A model generated the notes under the pieces. That model was not told where the DNA came from. It ran no database searches and was given only the letters and a program-made list of their open reading frames with translations. From NCBI GenBank assembly GCA_022410635.1, contig JAJVDF010000217.1, forward strand, positions 1,663,546-1,727,545: DNA of 64,000 nucleotides, written 5' to 3'. The stretch comes from Tretioscincus oriximinensis. Its lineage: Eukaryota; Chordata; Lepidosauria; Squamata; Gymnophthalmidae. Numbering within the stretch: position 1 is the first letter of the stretch; each line of letters starts with the position of its first letter. Below are positions 63,743 to 64,000 of the stretch, piece after piece. The position numbers and the translations under genes are program-made.

Positions 63743-64000
63743 CTCATAAGAACATAAGAAGAGCCATACTGGATCAGGCCACAGCCCATCGAGTCCAGCA
63801 TTCTGTGTCACACAGAGGCCCACCAGATGCACCTGGGCAGTCCAAACAGAGGAAAGCAAAATATGCTGCTCCTGTTCGTGACTCCCTGCAAATGGTATTT
63901 CAAGAGTCCTGCCTGTTGCTCCATCCCGGAGGCTACATCCAGACAACTATCTTAGTATCCATTTATACCCTTAGTGTCCATAAACCTGTCAAGTCCTGTC
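63743..64000 (-). mobile_element. CR1 group 1 3' end, antisense, runs off window
   Basis: CATAAGAACATAAGAAGAGCC, CACAGCCCATCGAGTCCAGC, GAGGAAAGCAAAATATGC, GGTATTTCAAGAGTCCTGCC and GGCTACATCCAGACAACTATC. Close to the copy at 3840-4068 in reverse. Confidence 0.92.

Overview
The window is vertebrate genomic DNA, most likely from a squamate reptile. The evidence is exon-intron gene structure with GT/AG boundaries, a heavy load of 5'-truncated CR1 and L2 retrotransposons, tRNA-derived SINEs, a nearly complete L1, and a GATA/GACA microsatellite of the Bkm type. The species assignment is inference. Isolated single Ns are scattered throughout, and there is one 832-base assembly gap at 22614-23445.

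Two neighbouring genes of the immunoglobulin-type cell adhesion class lie head to tail on the + strand. Positions 1-7275 hold the 3' end of neurofascin (NFASC): the transmembrane exon, three cytoplasmic-tail exons including a 12-base RSLE microexon, the stop codon and a poly(A) signal. From a CpG island at about 22.0 kb to the right edge lies the 5' part of contactin-2 (CNTN2, TAG-1/axonin-1): a candidate untranslated first exon, the signal-peptide exon at 43.7 kb, and four exons at 54.0-56.8 kb encoding Ig domains 1 and 2. The gene continues beyond the window. NFASC next to CNTN2 in the same orientation matches the order I know from other vertebrates. Both proteins act at the axon surface: neurofascin is anchored to ankyrin by its tail, and contactin-2 is a lipid-anchored adhesion partner.

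Almost everything between the exons is repeats. Two CR1 groups dominate. Group 1 ends in TTCTTATG-like repeats and group 2 in ATTCTATG-like repeats. L2 appears as one long RT-bearing copy and several 3' tails. Other classes are SINEs (two carry L2-like tails), a Tigger-type MITE and a mariner-type MITE with clean TA target duplications, and an antisense L1 of about 6 kb whose ORF2 is broken by a single in-frame stop. Four short repeat families that I cannot name recur many times: a foldback (palindromic) element, a modular repeat spaced by tetranucleotide microsatellite, a 190-245 base family with three copies, and a trinucleotide-tailed family. These families, chimeric CR1/foldback units and the NFASC microexon are the main items for follow-up.
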